From: Rhodothermales bacterium
Lineage (GTDB): Bacteria > Bacteroidota > Rhodothermia > Rhodothermales > UBA10348
Reading direction: 5' to 3'
NCBI GenBank assembly: GCA_040221055.1
Contig: JAVJVN010000011.1
Location: forward strand, 127,376 to 191,375
Length of the DNA stretch: 64,000 nt
Both the position numbers and the translations under genes were made by a program. The notes below the pieces were generated by a model that ran no database searches, had not been told where the DNA came from, and worked only from the letters and a program-made list of their open reading frames with translations. Each line of letters starts with the position of its first letter. Within the stretch, counting starts at the first letter, position 1. Positions 8,307 through 17,065 of the stretch are shown in pieces.

Positions 8307-8340
8307 CAAAATTTGCGCACACATATACTCAATTCACAAA
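8307..8340 (-). promoter_or_regulatory. Candidate Bacteroidota-type promoter
   Basis: On the minus strand TTTG (8340-8337) is followed after 22 nt by AAATTTTG (8314-8307). This resembles the Bacteroidota -33 TTTG and -7 TAnnTTTG elements with one mismatch and a slightly long spacer. It points toward the small ORF starting at 8260. It lies just outside the purF stop (8362), so it would create a separate short transcript. The remaining non-coding parts of 8013-8361 show nothing else. Confidence 0.35.
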
Positions 8341-8361
8341 AACTTCACCAAAACGGGTGCA

Positions 8362-9864
8362 TCACCACTCGTTTTCGTCCTTCAGCGCCTTCGATTCGAC
8401 CGGAACAGGGTAGTTCTTCGAGAAACACGCATTGCAGTAGCCGTGCTCCCTTTCATTGCTCGCAGCAACGGCGCGCATCATGCCTTCCACGGACAGGAAC
8501 GCCAGCGAATCGACTTCCAACCACTCGGCCATGGCATCCAGATCGCCCTCGAACCGGTTGGCGAGCAATTCCTCCTTCGTGGGAAAATCCATGCCGTAGT
8601 AACACGGTGCTACGACGGGCGGGGACGCCACGCGGAAATGGACTTCCCGTGCTCCCGCGGCGCGCACCATCCGGACCAACTGCCGGGCCGTTGTGCCCCG
8701 CACGATGGAGTCGTCCACCATAACCACAACACGGTCCTTGATGACCCCTTCCACGGTATTGAACTTGCTCCGGACCCGCTGCTCCCGGGCCTTCTGACCC
8801 GGTGCGATGAAGGTCCGACCCACATAGTGGTTCCGGATGAGACCGATTTCGTATTTCGCGCGCTGACCGAGGTTCTTGCACTCGCTGACGTATCCGAGCG
8901 TCGCGGTATTGGACGAGTCCGGTACCGAAATGACGATGGGGCGGGCTTCGTCCTCAGGGACATCAGGCAGCGGAGCATCGTGCGCCAGTTCCTTGCCCAT
9001 CTTGCGGCGCACTTTGTCCACCATTTCCCCGAAGATCTTGGAATCGGGGCGCGAGAAGTAGACGTACTCGAAGACGCACTGGCTGACGCCATGATTGCGA
9101 GCCAACTGGAAGGACTGGAACGATCCGGTTCGGCATCCTTCATCGTCAATGACCAGAACCTCGCCGGGCTCCACGTCCCGCACATAGGTGGCTCCGATGA
9201 GATCGAAGGCGCAGGTTTCGGAGGCAATGCACCAGCCGGTTCCGAGGGAGGAATCGGGTTGTTCCATCAATCCGAGCGCCAGGGGCCGGAATCCGTTCGG
9301 GTCGCGAACGGCGATCAGCGACGTATCGGTCAGGATGACCAGCGAAAACGCACCCTCCAACTGGGATACGGCATCGATGATCTTGTCGACCTGTTTGCGC
9401 CGGGTACTCTGGGCAATGAGGTGCATGACCAGTTCACTGTCCGACGTGCTGGAAAACAGCGTGCCGCGCTCAATGAAGCTGTTCCGGATTTCCCGGGCGT
9501 TGGAAATATTGCCGTTGTGGGCCAAGGCCAGATTCCCGTCGCGGTAATGCACCTTGAAGGGTTGGATATTGGCCATGTTGTCGGCCGCGCCCGAGGTGGA
9601 GTACCGGTTGTGGCCTATGCCGGACGAACCCAGCAGCAGCGTTTCAAAGACGCTCTGATCCTTGAATACATCGAGGACCAGTCCGGGTCCCTTGTGGGAC
9701 GGCATGATTTTCTTGCCCCGCGCCTCGTCGAAAACACTCGTCACTATGCCGGCTGATTCCTGGCCGCGGTGTTGGAGTGCGTGGAGACCGAGGTAGATTT
9801 TGTGGGCAGCGTTTTCGGCATGGAACATGCCGACGATGCCACAGGACTCTTTGTGTTGGCGCAT
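8362..9864 (-). CDS. purF: Amidophosphoribosyltransferase (PurF), Fe-S/propeptide type
   Basis: A 500-residue enzyme making 5-phosphoribosylamine from PRPP and glutamine, the first step of purine synthesis. The N-terminal nucleophile is Cys8 (CGIVGMFH) after a 7-residue propeptide MRQHKES, so self-processing is expected. The glutaminase domain carries LQHRGQES. The PRPP loop is VVVMVDDSIVRGTT. Four cysteines fit the 4Fe-4S ligands of Bacillus-type PurF: SQCVFEY, APCYYG and CNAC. The start at 9864 is set by the propeptide; longer in-frame starts would run into the upstream CBS gene. It follows that gene by 7 bp, implying co-transcription. Confidence 0.95.
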   Translation of the reverse strand: MRQHKESCGIVGMFHAENAAHKIYLGLHALQHRGQESAGIVTSVFDEARGKKIMPSHKGPGLVLDVFKDQSVFETLLLGSSGIGHNRYSTSGAADNMANIQPFKVHYRDGNLALAHNGNISNAREIRNSFIERGTLFSSTSDSELVMHLIAQSTRRKQVDKIIDAVSQLEGAFSLVILTDTSLIAVRDPNGFRPLALGLMEQPDSSLGTGWCIASETCAFDLIGATYVRDVEPGEVLVIDDEGCRTGSFQSFQLARNHGVSQCVFEYVYFSRPDSKIFGEMVDKVRRKMGKELAHDAPLPDVPEDEARPIVISVPDSSNTATLGYVSECKNLGQRAKYEIGLIRNHYVGRTFIAPGQKAREQRVRSKFNTVEGVIKDRVVVMVDDSIVRGTTARQLVRMVRAAGAREVHFRVASPPVVAPCYYGMDFPTKEELLANRFEGDLDAMAEWLEVDSLAFLSVEGMMRAVAASNEREHGYCNACFSKNYPVPVESKALKDENEW

Positions 9865-9871
9865 GGTCGCT

Positions 9872-11173
9872 TCAATGCCCCGGCGGGGGCTCGGTTTCAG
9901 GGAGGGTGACCCGTACGGAGACGACGCGGTTGTTGTCCACTTCCTCCACCACCAGTCGCATTCCGTCATGGTCGAACGCATCCCCGGCATCGGGGATTTC
10001 CCCCGCCAGATGAAAAATCAGTCCGCCCAGCGTCTCGAAATCATACTCTTCCGTATCGATGTCCAGATCGGTGACGTCGTTGAGTTCGTCCAGGTCAATG
10101 CGCGCATCGAACAGGAATTCGCGGTCGGTGAGCTGCTCGTACATGGCCGGCTCCGACTCGTCGTGTTCATCCCGGATATCGCCCACGATCTCTTCCAACA
10201 CGTCTTCCAGCGTCACCAATCCGGCGGTACCGCCATATTCGTCCACCACGATGGCAATATGGGTCTTGCGCGCCTGGAAGTCGCTGAGCAGGTCGTCCAG
10301 CTTCTTGTACATGGGTACGAAAATGGCCGGCCGGGCCATTCGGGTCCAGTCCACATGGTCGGAATCCGGCTTTTCCGTGATGTGGCGAAGTACATCCTTG
10401 GCGTAGACCATACCCATGATGTTGTCCAGATGCTCCACGTACAGCGGCAGTCGGGAACGTCCGTTCTGGCGGATGAGCTTGATGGCTTCCTCCAGCGTCG
10501 CACCGGCGTGCAGGGCCACGATATCCAGCCGGCTGACCATGATTTCCCGGACACTGGTGTCACCGAACTCGACGATGGAGTGGATGAGTTCCCGCTCCTC
10601 GAGTTCAATGTGGCCGTGGGCTTCTCCGATTTCCGCCATGGTTTTGAGATCCTGGGCCGATACGCGCGCTGACGTGTGTCGGAATTGTTTCTGCAGGCTC
10701 TGGGTGGTTCTGGACAGGAGGGTGGACAGCGGGTAGAGCAACCGGTGCAGAACGAGAAGCACGCCAGACATCCGCTTGGCAAACTGTACGGGTCGACGGT
10801 TCGCGATGAGCTTGGGTGTGATTTCCGATACGACCAACAACACGAACGTGAGCACGAGGACCTCCAGGATGACCGTGAGGACGGGACTCCAGTCGTTCGC
10901 AACGGCCACACTGTGGGTGAGGATGGCCGCCAATATGGCCGCACCCACATTCACGAACGTATTCAACACCAGGATGGTGATCAGGATGGACCGCGGCGTC
11001 TCGAGCAGCTTTCCGACCCGTTTTGCGGCCGGGTCATCACTGTTGGCCAAGGCTTCCCGTTGGGTACTGTCCAAAGTGAACAGCGCGACTTCCGAGCCGG
11101 AGAAGAGGGCCGAAAGCACCAGCAGGAGCACCATTACCAGTGCTCCTGCCAGGAGTGTTTCCGCAGACATCAT
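9872..11173 (-). CDS. CorC/HlyC-family membrane protein (DUF21-CBS-CorC)
   Basis: A protein of about 433 residues with an N-terminal DUF21/CNNM membrane domain (three to four hydrophobic segments, first with SALFSGSEVALF), a pair of CBS domains in the middle (SRLPLYVEHLDNIMG and HIAIVVDEYGGTAGLVT), and a C-terminal CorC_HlyC FAD-like domain. Relatives act in magnesium or cobalt efflux or as membrane ion transport regulators. An in-frame ATG at 11236 would add 21 residues; 11173 gives the usual short N-tail before the first helix. It is 7 bp upstream of purF. Confidence 0.85.
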   Translation of the reverse strand: MMSAETLLAGALVMVLLLVLSALFSGSEVALFTLDSTQREALANSDDPAAKRVGKLLETPRSILITILVLNTFVNVGAAILAAILTHSVAVANDWSPVLTVILEVLVLTFVLLVVSEITPKLIANRRPVQFAKRMSGVLLVLHRLLYPLSTLLSRTTQSLQKQFRHTSARVSAQDLKTMAEIGEAHGHIELEERELIHSIVEFGDTSVREIMVSRLDIVALHAGATLEEAIKLIRQNGRSRLPLYVEHLDNIMGMVYAKDVLRHITEKPDSDHVDWTRMARPAIFVPMYKKLDDLLSDFQARKTHIAIVVDEYGGTAGLVTLEDVLEEIVGDIRDEHDESEPAMYEQLTDREFLFDARIDLDELNDVTDLDIDTEEYDFETLGGLIFHLAGEIPDAGDAFDHDGMRLVVEEVDNNRVVSVRVTLPETEPPPGH

Positions 11174-11250
11174 GTCCTGTTGCAGTACGAACAGGAACGG
11201 GAAAAATGCAGGAGACGGAGGGTGATCGGGGTCCAAGACGGGGAGCTAGC

Positions 11251-12618
11251 CTAGAAGTACTGCTGTGTGATGATGACGTAGAGCAGGATGACCGCTACAG
11301 CCAGCGGGCAGACGAATTTGATGAGGATGCCGAAAATATTCGACATCGGCAGACGGTGGCCGCTCGACTCCAACGACGCAAGGGTCGCGGGGATTCCCCA
11401 CTTCCAACCTGCGAACACACAGATGAGCAGCGCGCCGATGGACAATGAGTAGTTGCCCCATATGATGTTCTGCAGATCCAGGAAGGAGATTCCCAGACCG
11501 CCGGTTGTGGTGAAGAAGTCGGATGCACCCTGGGAAAGGGCGCTCGGGATTGCGAACGCGAAGCATCCGGCCGTCAACAGGAGAGCGGCCTTGTTCCTCG
11601 ACCAACCTTTTTCGTCAACGAAGTAGGAGACCACGACTTCGAGAAGCGAAATCGTGGACGTGAGCGCAGCAATTGCCAACAGGGCATAGAATCCGATGGC
11701 GAAGAGTTGACCGGCGGGCAACTGGCTGAATACCGTGGGAAGCACCACGAATACAAGACCGGGGCCGCCATTCGGGTCAACACCTGCCGAGAACAGGGCC
11801 GGGAAAATGATGAGGCCGGCCAGAAGCGCGATGGACGTGTCAAAAATGGCGACAATGATACCGGCTTGAGGCAGGTTCTCCTTTTCAGGGAAGTAGGAGC
11901 CATAGGTGATCATGGCCCCCATGCCCAGGGAGAGGCTGAAAAGGGCCTGACCGAGTGCAGCCACGACCACGGGCACGGTGACCTTCGAAAAATCGAAAGT
12001 GAACAGGTAGGCCAATCCTTCGTCCCCGCCCGGCAATGTCATGGAGCGCACAGCCATGACGATGAGCATGAGAAGGAGGATGGGCATGAGGATCTTGGTG
12101 GCCTTCTCGATGCCGCCCGAAATGCCGCCCCGGACCACAATGGCTGTCAGCACGAGGAAGGTGAATGTCAGCCCGATCATGAGACCGGGGTTGCCGATCA
12201 GGGCATTGAACACGGCTCCGCTTTCTTCGGCCGTGGTCACTCCACCGATGGCTCCACTGACGGCGCCCCAGAGGTACGACAGCGTCCAGCCCGCCAGTAC
12301 GGAATAGAACGACAGGATGGCGAAACCCGTCAGGATGCCCAAACCCCCGAGCCACGGCCAGAGCGAACCGGGGACAAGTGCCTTGAATGCACCGACCGGA
12401 TTCCTTTCCGTCTTGCGACCGATGGACAGTTCAGCCAGTACGACGGGAACGCCGATGGCGAAGACGAAAACGAGGTAGATGAGCACGAAGGCACCACCAC
12501 CGTTTTCACCGGCCGTGTACGGGAAACGCCAGATGTTGCCGAGACCGATGGCAGAACCGGCCGCAGCCAGGATGAATCCGAGTTTGCCGCTCCACTGTCC
12601 GCGCGATGGGGAAGCCAT
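11251..12618 (-). CDS. Neurotransmitter:sodium symporter (NSS/LeuT) family transporter
   Basis: A 455-residue protein with the LeuT-fold signature GSAIGLGNIWRFPY at about residues 18-31 followed by a GGGAF turn. About twelve hydrophobic segments follow. Prokaryotic members import amino acids with sodium, in line with a saline habitat, but the substrate is not predictable here. The start MASPSRGQWSGKLGF at 12618 is the natural family N-terminus; longer in-frame starts add a proline-rich stretch. It ends about 80 bp before the CBS protein on the same strand. Confidence 0.88.
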   Translation of the reverse strand: MASPSRGQWSGKLGFILAAAGSAIGLGNIWRFPYTAGENGGGAFVLIYLVFVFAIGVPVVLAELSIGRKTERNPVGAFKALVPGSLWPWLGGLGILTGFAILSFYSVLAGWTLSYLWGAVSGAIGGVTTAEESGAVFNALIGNPGLMIGLTFTFLVLTAIVVRGGISGGIEKATKILMPILLLMLIVMAVRSMTLPGGDEGLAYLFTFDFSKVTVPVVVAALGQALFSLSLGMGAMITYGSYFPEKENLPQAGIIVAIFDTSIALLAGLIIFPALFSAGVDPNGGPGLVFVVLPTVFSQLPAGQLFAIGFYALLAIAALTSTISLLEVVVSYFVDEKGWSRNKAALLLTAGCFAFAIPSALSQGASDFFTTTGGLGISFLDLQNIIWGNYSLSIGALLICVFAGWKWGIPATLASLESSGHRLPMSNIFGILIKFVCPLAVAVILLYVIITQQYF

Positions 12619-12679
12619 GTACGTGTGCCTGTTGGTTGGTGTGTGAGGAAGGGGTGAAGGCGGATGCAATAACCCCCAT

Positions 12680-12726
12680 GGATCGAAAAAATGCAAGCGG
12701 GGCGGGGCCGAAAGGCCCCGCCCCGC
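12680..12726 (-). terminator. Rho-independent terminator of ssb
   Basis: A 13-bp GC-only stem pairs 12697-12709 with 12714-12726 around a tetraloop (GAAA on plus, TTTC on the transcribed strand). On the minus strand it is followed after four bases by six T. It lies 20 bp beyond the ssb stop and separates ssb from the NSS transporter. Confidence 0.88.
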
Positions 12727-12746
12727 AGGGGGTTGTCACCACGATC

Positions 12747-13253
12747 TCAGAAAGGCAGGTCGTCGTCCGGTTCGAACGTGTAGTCGTCCGCACCGGAATC
12801 GGCGGCCGTGGATGTGCCCTTTGGCTTGGCGGAGGTTCCCGGGGACGCGCTGGATGCGGATGCGGGACGGGAGGCGCGTGCGGGCGACGATCCGCCGCCT
12901 GAACCGCCGTCGCCATCGCCACGACCACTCAGGATCATCATTTCCCGTGCCTTGATCTCGGTCACGTACTTGGTGTTTCCGTCCCGGTCGTCATACGATC
13001 GGGTCTGCAGGGATCCTTCGAAATACACCTGGGATCCCTTGTGCAGGTATTCATTGCAGATTTCGCCGAGTCGACCCCAGGCCACAATGCTGTGCCATTC
13101 GGTGCGCTCAATCCACTCGCCCGATGCATCCTTGTAGGACTCGTTCGTGGCGAGTCGCAGGTTGCAGACCGCCGTACCGGTTCCTGTGTAGCGCAACTCC
13201 GGGTCCTGCCCCAGATTGCCGACCAGGATGACTTTGTTTACTCCACGTGCCAT
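12747..13253 (-). CDS. ssb: Single-stranded DNA-binding protein
   Basis: A 168-residue SSB. The OB fold occupies about residues 1-108, beginning [19 protein letters not shown] and including [10 protein letters not shown] and [12 protein letters not shown] Gly/Ser/Ala-rich linker follows, and the acidic tip DDDLPF ends the protein, the docking site for replication and repair partners. The start is fixed by the standard N-terminus and by a strong ribosome-binding site 7 nt upstream. It is probably a single-gene unit with its own terminator. Its leader holds a long hairpin (see 13293-13410). Confidence 0.95.
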   Translation of the reverse strand: MARGVNKVILVGNLGQDPELRYTGTGTAVCNLRLATNESYKDASGEWIERTEWHSIVAWGRLGEICNEYLHKGSQVYFEGSLQTRSYDDRDGNTKYVTEIKAREMMILSGRGDGDGGSGGGSSPARASRPASASSASPGTSAKPKGTSTAADSGADDYTFEPDDDLPF

Positions 13254-13260
13254 TTATTAC

Positions 13261-13267
13261 ACCTCCT
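13261..13267 (-). promoter_or_regulatory. Strong Shine-Dalgarno site of ssb
   Basis: AGGAGGT on the minus strand, 7 nt from the ssb ATG. It stands out because most genes in this window have weak or no Shine-Dalgarno sites, as is common in Bacteroidota. Confidence 0.8.
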
Positions 13268-13292
13268 GAACTGTGTGTTTCTTCATTGGTTA

Positions 13293-13410
13293 CCCCTGGC
13301 GATTCGAACCACCGCCCGTGAGGACAGTGGCGATATGTGTCCATCGGACCACAAACCCGGTTTGGAAAACCAGATGGCGCGGTCCGACCTGTCCTGAATC
13401 CGCCAGGAGA
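13293..13410 (-). ncRNA. Candidate structured RNA or 5' leader element of ssb
   Basis: A rod-like fold of about 118 nt in the 265-bp gene-free interval. Helices pair 13293-13301 with 13401-13409, 13302-13305 with 13396-13399, 13321-13327 with 13389-13395, 13344-13350 with 13381-13387, and 13357-13362 with 13368-13373, about 33 bp in total. Two asymmetric bulges of 15 and 16 nt fall on the same side. Two pairs (13294/13408 and 13358/13372) are G-U on the minus strand but C-A mismatches on the plus strand, which favours a minus-strand RNA. The 3' end lies about 25 nt before the ssb ribosome-binding site. It could be an ssb regulatory leader or a separate small RNA. It does not match tRNA, SRP RNA, RNase P or tmRNA by eye. 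Confidence 0.45.
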
Positions 13411-13518
13411 TGTAAAGGGTGCCCGACGGGCTGAAATCCCTTTGCTTTGTATTCATAGAGCCAAAGAGACGCCAGACGTAACTTCCGACACCGAACTAAC
13501 AGGCTTACGAACCTACGC

Positions 13519-14328
13519 ATGGCCGACAAGATCTACGAAAAAACTTTTCAAGAATCGGCCGACGGGCTGGAGGCCTGGAACGATTTCGTGGCCATTGTGC
13601 GCCAATTGCGGCGCGACTGTCCATGGGACCGGGAGCAGACGCACGAGAGCATCAAGCATCTCCTCATTGAAGAGGCCTATGAGACGGTGGAGGCCATTGA
13701 TGACCAGGACTGGACCGGTCTCCGGAAGGAACTCGGCGACCTGTTGCTGCACGTGGTATTCCATGCCGTGATCGCTGCCGAGACTGGCGCGTTCACGGTG
13801 AAGGAGGTTATTGAATCGGAAACGGAAAAACTGGTGCGCCGCCATCCCCACGTATTCGGGGATACCACGGTGGGCAGCGTGGACGACGTCCTCACCAACT
13901 GGGAATCCATCAAGATCCGGGAGGGTGAGAAGAAATCCGCCCTGGACGGGGTTCCTCGGCATCTTCCGACGCTCCTCCGGGCCTTCAGGATGCAGGAAAA
14001 GGCGGCCGGCGTGGGCTTCGATTTTCCGAAGCGCGACGATGCCTGGGACAAGGTCACGGAAGAACTCGCCGAGTTCCGGGAGGTGGTCGAGTCCAACGAT
14101 ACCTTCGAGCGGAAGGAGGAAGAACTGGGCGATCTGCTGTTCGCCATCGTGAACCACGCCCGTCAGGCCGGATTGAATCCGGAAAACGCCCTTTCACGCA
14201 CGAACGACAAGTTCATCCGTCGATTCCGTGAGGTGGAACGCCGTCTGGACGCCCAGGGCATTTCCGTGGTGGACGCCTCGCTGGAAGAGATGGACGCCCA
14301 CTGGGACGCCATCAAGGGCGAGGAATAG
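13519..14328 (+). CDS. mazG: Nucleoside triphosphate pyrophosphohydrolase MazG
   Basis: A 269-residue protein with two MazG domains. The first carries CPWDREQTHESIKHLLIEEAYE and then KELGDLLLHVVFH, giving the EExxE...ExxD magnesium site. The second has EELAEFREVV and KEEELGDLLFAIVNHAR. It hydrolyses (d)NTPs to NMP and pyrophosphate, which limits aberrant nucleotides and can affect ppGpp levels. Length and layout match full-length MazG. It is divergent from ssb and ends 11 bp before the convergent amidohydrolase. Confidence 0.93.
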   Translation: MADKIYEKTFQESADGLEAWNDFVAIVRQLRRDCPWDREQTHESIKHLLIEEAYETVEAIDDQDWTGLRKELGDLLLHVVFHAVIAAETGAFTVKEVIESETEKLVRRHPHVFGDTTVGSVDDVLTNWESIKIREGEKKSALDGVPRHLPTLLRAFRMQEKAAGVGFDFPKRDDAWDKVTEELAEFREVVESNDTFERKEEELGDLLFAIVNHARQAGLNPENALSRTNDKFIRRFREVERRLDAQGISVVDASLEEMDAHWDAIKGEE

Positions 14329-14339
14329 GCCGGGGACGG

Positions 14340-15674
14340 TCAGTTGTCCGCCGGCGCGACGTCCACCGGCAGGCGGCGGCCCTGGTCCCGGTTCAGGAAT
14401 TCCTCGTAGAGCTGGATGTGACGGCTGTCGATGGGCACATTGAATCCGTCAATGAAGAGTCCCACGATCTCGGACTGGAGCTCGAAGGGATCGCCGGTCG
14501 AAACGAACAGGTTCGCCTTCTTGCCGACTTCGATCGAGCCGTAGTCATCGGCAATGCCCAGCATGGTGGCCGGGGCCAAGGTCACGGCCTCCAGCGCTGC
14601 CTCGCGACCCATGCCGTATGCGGCGGCAAAGCCTGCATTGAAGGGCAAGTTGCGGACGTTTTCCACTTCACCGGACCGGAGCGCCACCATTACACCGGCG
14701 TCGTGGAGCAAAGCGGCATTGGCATATGCCCGGTCGTAGCGATCCGAACCCCGTGACGGCGTCGCCAATACCGGACCGACGAACGCCGGGATGCCGGCTT
14801 CGGCTATCCGCTCCGCCACGCGCCAGCCCTCGGCCACGCCGGACAGGATGACATTCGGGAGTTCGCGCTCGGCGATCCAATCCAGCGCCGCGCTGATGTC
14901 GGCTTCGGCATCGGCCTTGATCATGAGCGGGATGTCTCCCTGGACCACGGGCCGGAGGGCGGCCATTTCAGGCGAATATACAGGACGGTCCTTGCCCGCA
15001 GGCTCCGCCTCCCACGCGCTGGAAATGCGATCGTAATCCTCGGCGCGATCCCAGATCTCGTTCAGTTTGGCCATGGCATCCTTCCATGCCTTTTCAGGAT
15101 CCTGATCGCCGCCACCGCCACCGCCGAATCCGAAGAACCGCGACCGCTTGCGCGGGAACTCGAGCACCATGAGCCGGGCGCCACCCGCGTCCATCTGTTC
15201 AGGCGTATAGCCGACCAGGTTGATGGCAGCGGCCGTTCCGGGGAAAAGTCCACCGGAGGGTTCGGTAATGACCGTGGTCACCCCGTTGGTGCGCGTAACG
15301 GGTATGGCCACCGAGTTCGGGTTGACAGCCGTGAGCGCATCCATGTGTGGGGTTATGTCACCCACTTCGTTGGTGTCATTGGTTTCGTCGACCGAGCCGA
15401 CTTCCACCAGACCGAGTTGCGTACCGGAATCGATCATGCCCGGGTACACATGCATACCACTGGCGTCGATGACCGTGGCCCCTTCCGGGATGGATACGTT
15501 TTCTCCGACTGCCGTAATGCGGTCACCCTGGATGACGACCGTACCGCGTTCGATGGTCCCGTTGGCCACCGTCTCAATGCGGGCGTTCGTGATGGCGTAA
15601 GTGCCCTGCTGTGGCCGCGCATCCTGTTGGACGAACATCACGAGGGCGAGGAGGGTCAGTGTGAGGATATTCAT
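14340..15674 (-). CDS. Secreted amidohydrolase-like protein lacking the HxH metal motif (paralogue 1)
   Basis: A 444-residue protein with a hydrophobic N-terminal signal segment, then the composite beta-sandwich of amidohydrolases (YAITNARIETVANGTIERG, GDRITAVGE) and a TIM-barrel region ending in the family C-terminus (TLAPATMLGIADDYGSIEVGK, ANLFVSTGDPF). Where active enzymes have DxHxH after PG(L/M)ID, this one reads PGMIDSGTQLGL, so the first two metal-binding histidines are gone. It also has a short Gly-rich stretch after RSRFFGFGG. It may be a non-catalytic partner of the middle paralogue, or use a different metal set. Its ATG overlaps the stop of the next gene upstream (ATGA), so the two are translationally coupled. 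Confidence 0.8.
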   Translation of the reverse strand: MNILTLTLLALVMFVQQDARPQQGTYAITNARIETVANGTIERGTVVIQGDRITAVGENVSIPEGATVIDASGMHVYPGMIDSGTQLGLVEVGSVDETNDTNEVGDITPHMDALTAVNPNSVAIPVTRTNGVTTVITEPSGGLFPGTAAAINLVGYTPEQMDAGGARLMVLEFPRKRSRFFGFGGGGGGDQDPEKAWKDAMAKLNEIWDRAEDYDRISSAWEAEPAGKDRPVYSPEMAALRPVVQGDIPLMIKADAEADISAALDWIAERELPNVILSGVAEGWRVAERIAEAGIPAFVGPVLATPSRGSDRYDRAYANAALLHDAGVMVALRSGEVENVRNLPFNAGFAAAYGMGREAALEAVTLAPATMLGIADDYGSIEVGKKANLFVSTGDPFELQSEIVGLFIDGFNVPIDSRHIQLYEEFLNRDQGRRLPVDVAPADN

Positions 15675-17065
15675 TTTTCGACGTCCTGGATGTGTGCGAC
15701 TTCCTCTTCATGGACGTGGCCTTCCTGCTCCATGAACGTGTCCAAACGGGCAGATGGGGAGATTTCAAGCCGCATGTCGTCCGGATCGTTCGTCCGGTCG
15801 AAATAGCGGACCCCGTCCACGTACGTCTGCTCGGCGATCGCGTAGATGCTGAGCGGATGTGCACTGAACACGGCCACGTCGCCGTCCTTGCCGACTTCAA
15901 TCGAGCCGACGCGGTCCTGGATGCCCAACTGGATGGCGGGGTTGATGGTGATCAGGGCCAGGGCCTCATCGTCCGTGAGATCGCCGTACCGCTGCGTCTT
16001 GGCGGCCTCGTGGTACAGGTGGCGGTTGAGCTCACCGGAGTCGGAGTTGATGGACGTCCGGACGCCGTTGCGGGTCAGGATGGCGGCATTCCAGGCCGTC
16101 GAGTAGTAGACCTCGAATTTGTAGGACCACCAGTCTGCGAAAACCGAGGCCATGGCACCGTAGGCTGCCAGCTCGGGAGCGACCTTGAAGGCCTCATTGG
16201 CGTGCTGGAAGGTAATCCGTTCCACACCGTAGTCTTCGAGCACACGCAGCAGCATGAGGATTTCGTCGGCCCGGTAGGAATGGCAATGGACCAGGATATC
16301 CCCGCGCAGGATGTCTGCCATGATCCCGGAGCGTTCGTTGTACACGGGCGGAATGGCCCGCGGATCGGTACTCGCGTTGAAGGCATCCCACGCTTCCATG
16401 TAGCGTTTGCCTTCTTCAAAGGCGTCACGCAACACCTGCTCGACCCCCATGCGGGTAGCGGGCACGATGGCACCCGTTCCGCCGCTGCCCCGCCGGCCGT
16501 GGACCCGCGTGGGGTTCTCGCCGAGTGCGAACTTGATGGTGCGTGGTGCGCCATCGAAGCGGATGGCATCCGGATCGCTGAAGCCCCAGCGGTGCTTGAT
16601 GGTCTCGTTCTGTCCACCGATCACGTTGGCCGATCCGTGCATGATGTGCGACGTGGTCACGCCGCCCGCCAATGCCCGGTAGATGCCCAGATGATACGGA
16701 TTCGTGACGTCCTCCATCCGGACCTCCGCCGTGACGGGGGACGATCCTTCGTTGATGCTGGAGAGGGCAATGTGGGCGTGGGCGTCAATGATGCCCGGCA
16801 TGATGAACTTGCCGGAGGCGTCCACGACCTCGACGCCGCGGGGCGCCCGGAGGCCGGAGCCGACGCCGGTGATCTTGCCGCTCTCAATGAGTACGTCCGC
16901 GTTCTCGAGCGTTCCGTTCGTGACGGTAAGGACGGTGCCGCCCCGAAGGAGCACGTCCTGGGCCATGGCTGGCGTACCTGCCAGGAGGGCCGCCAGGAAC
17001 GCAACCTGTAAAAAGGCCCGGGTCCAATCGTTCATGGGATTCTGCATAATCATGGCGTTTGACAT
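15671..17065 (-). CDS. Secreted metal-dependent amidohydrolase (paralogue 2, HxH present)
   Basis: About 464 residues with a signal peptide ending near TPAMAQ. The catalytic motif PGIIDAHAHIALSS supplies the first two metal histidines. Further candidates are LVHCHSYRADEI, ITFQHANEA and SINSDSGE, which give later histidines and the catalytic aspartate. KFALGEN could provide a bridging lysine. The family includes imidazolonepropionase-like and prolidase-like enzymes; the substrate is unknown and is probably a periplasmic cyclic amide or peptide. ATG at 17065 overlaps the stop of paralogue 3 as TGATG; ATG at 17035 gives a shorter signal peptide and is an alternative. It is the only member of the three-gene set that looks catalytically complete. 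Confidence 0.82.
   Translation of the reverse strand: MSNAMIMQNPMNDWTRAFLQVAFLAALLAGTPAMAQDVLLRGGTVLTVTNGTLENADVLIESGKITGVGSGLRAPRGVEVVDASGKFIMPGIIDAHAHIALSSINEGSSPVTAEVRMEDVTNPYHLGIYRALAGGVTTSHIMHGSANVIGGQNETIKHRWGFSDPDAIRFDGAPRTIKFALGENPTRVHGRRGSGGTGAIVPATRMGVEQVLRDAFEEGKRYMEAWDAFNASTDPRAIPPVYNERSGIMADILRGDILVHCHSYRADEILMLLRVLEDYGVERITFQHANEAFKVAPELAAYGAMASVFADWWSYKFEVYYSTAWNAAILTRNGVRTSINSDSGELNRHLYHEAAKTQRYGDLTDDEALALITINPAIQLGIQDRVGSIEVGKDGDVAVFSAHPLSIYAIAEQTYVDGVRYFDRTNDPDDMRLEISPSARLDTFMEQEGHVHEEEVAHIQDVEK

Noticed and set aside
8281-9756. Long plus-strand frame opposite purF
   Set aside because: purF carries every active-site motif; the opposite frame resembles no family.
13293-13320. 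A T-loop-like GGTTCGAATC on the minus strand suggesting a tRNA gene
   Set aside because: No matching T stem, D arm or acceptor stem could be drawn; the segment fits the longer hairpin instead.
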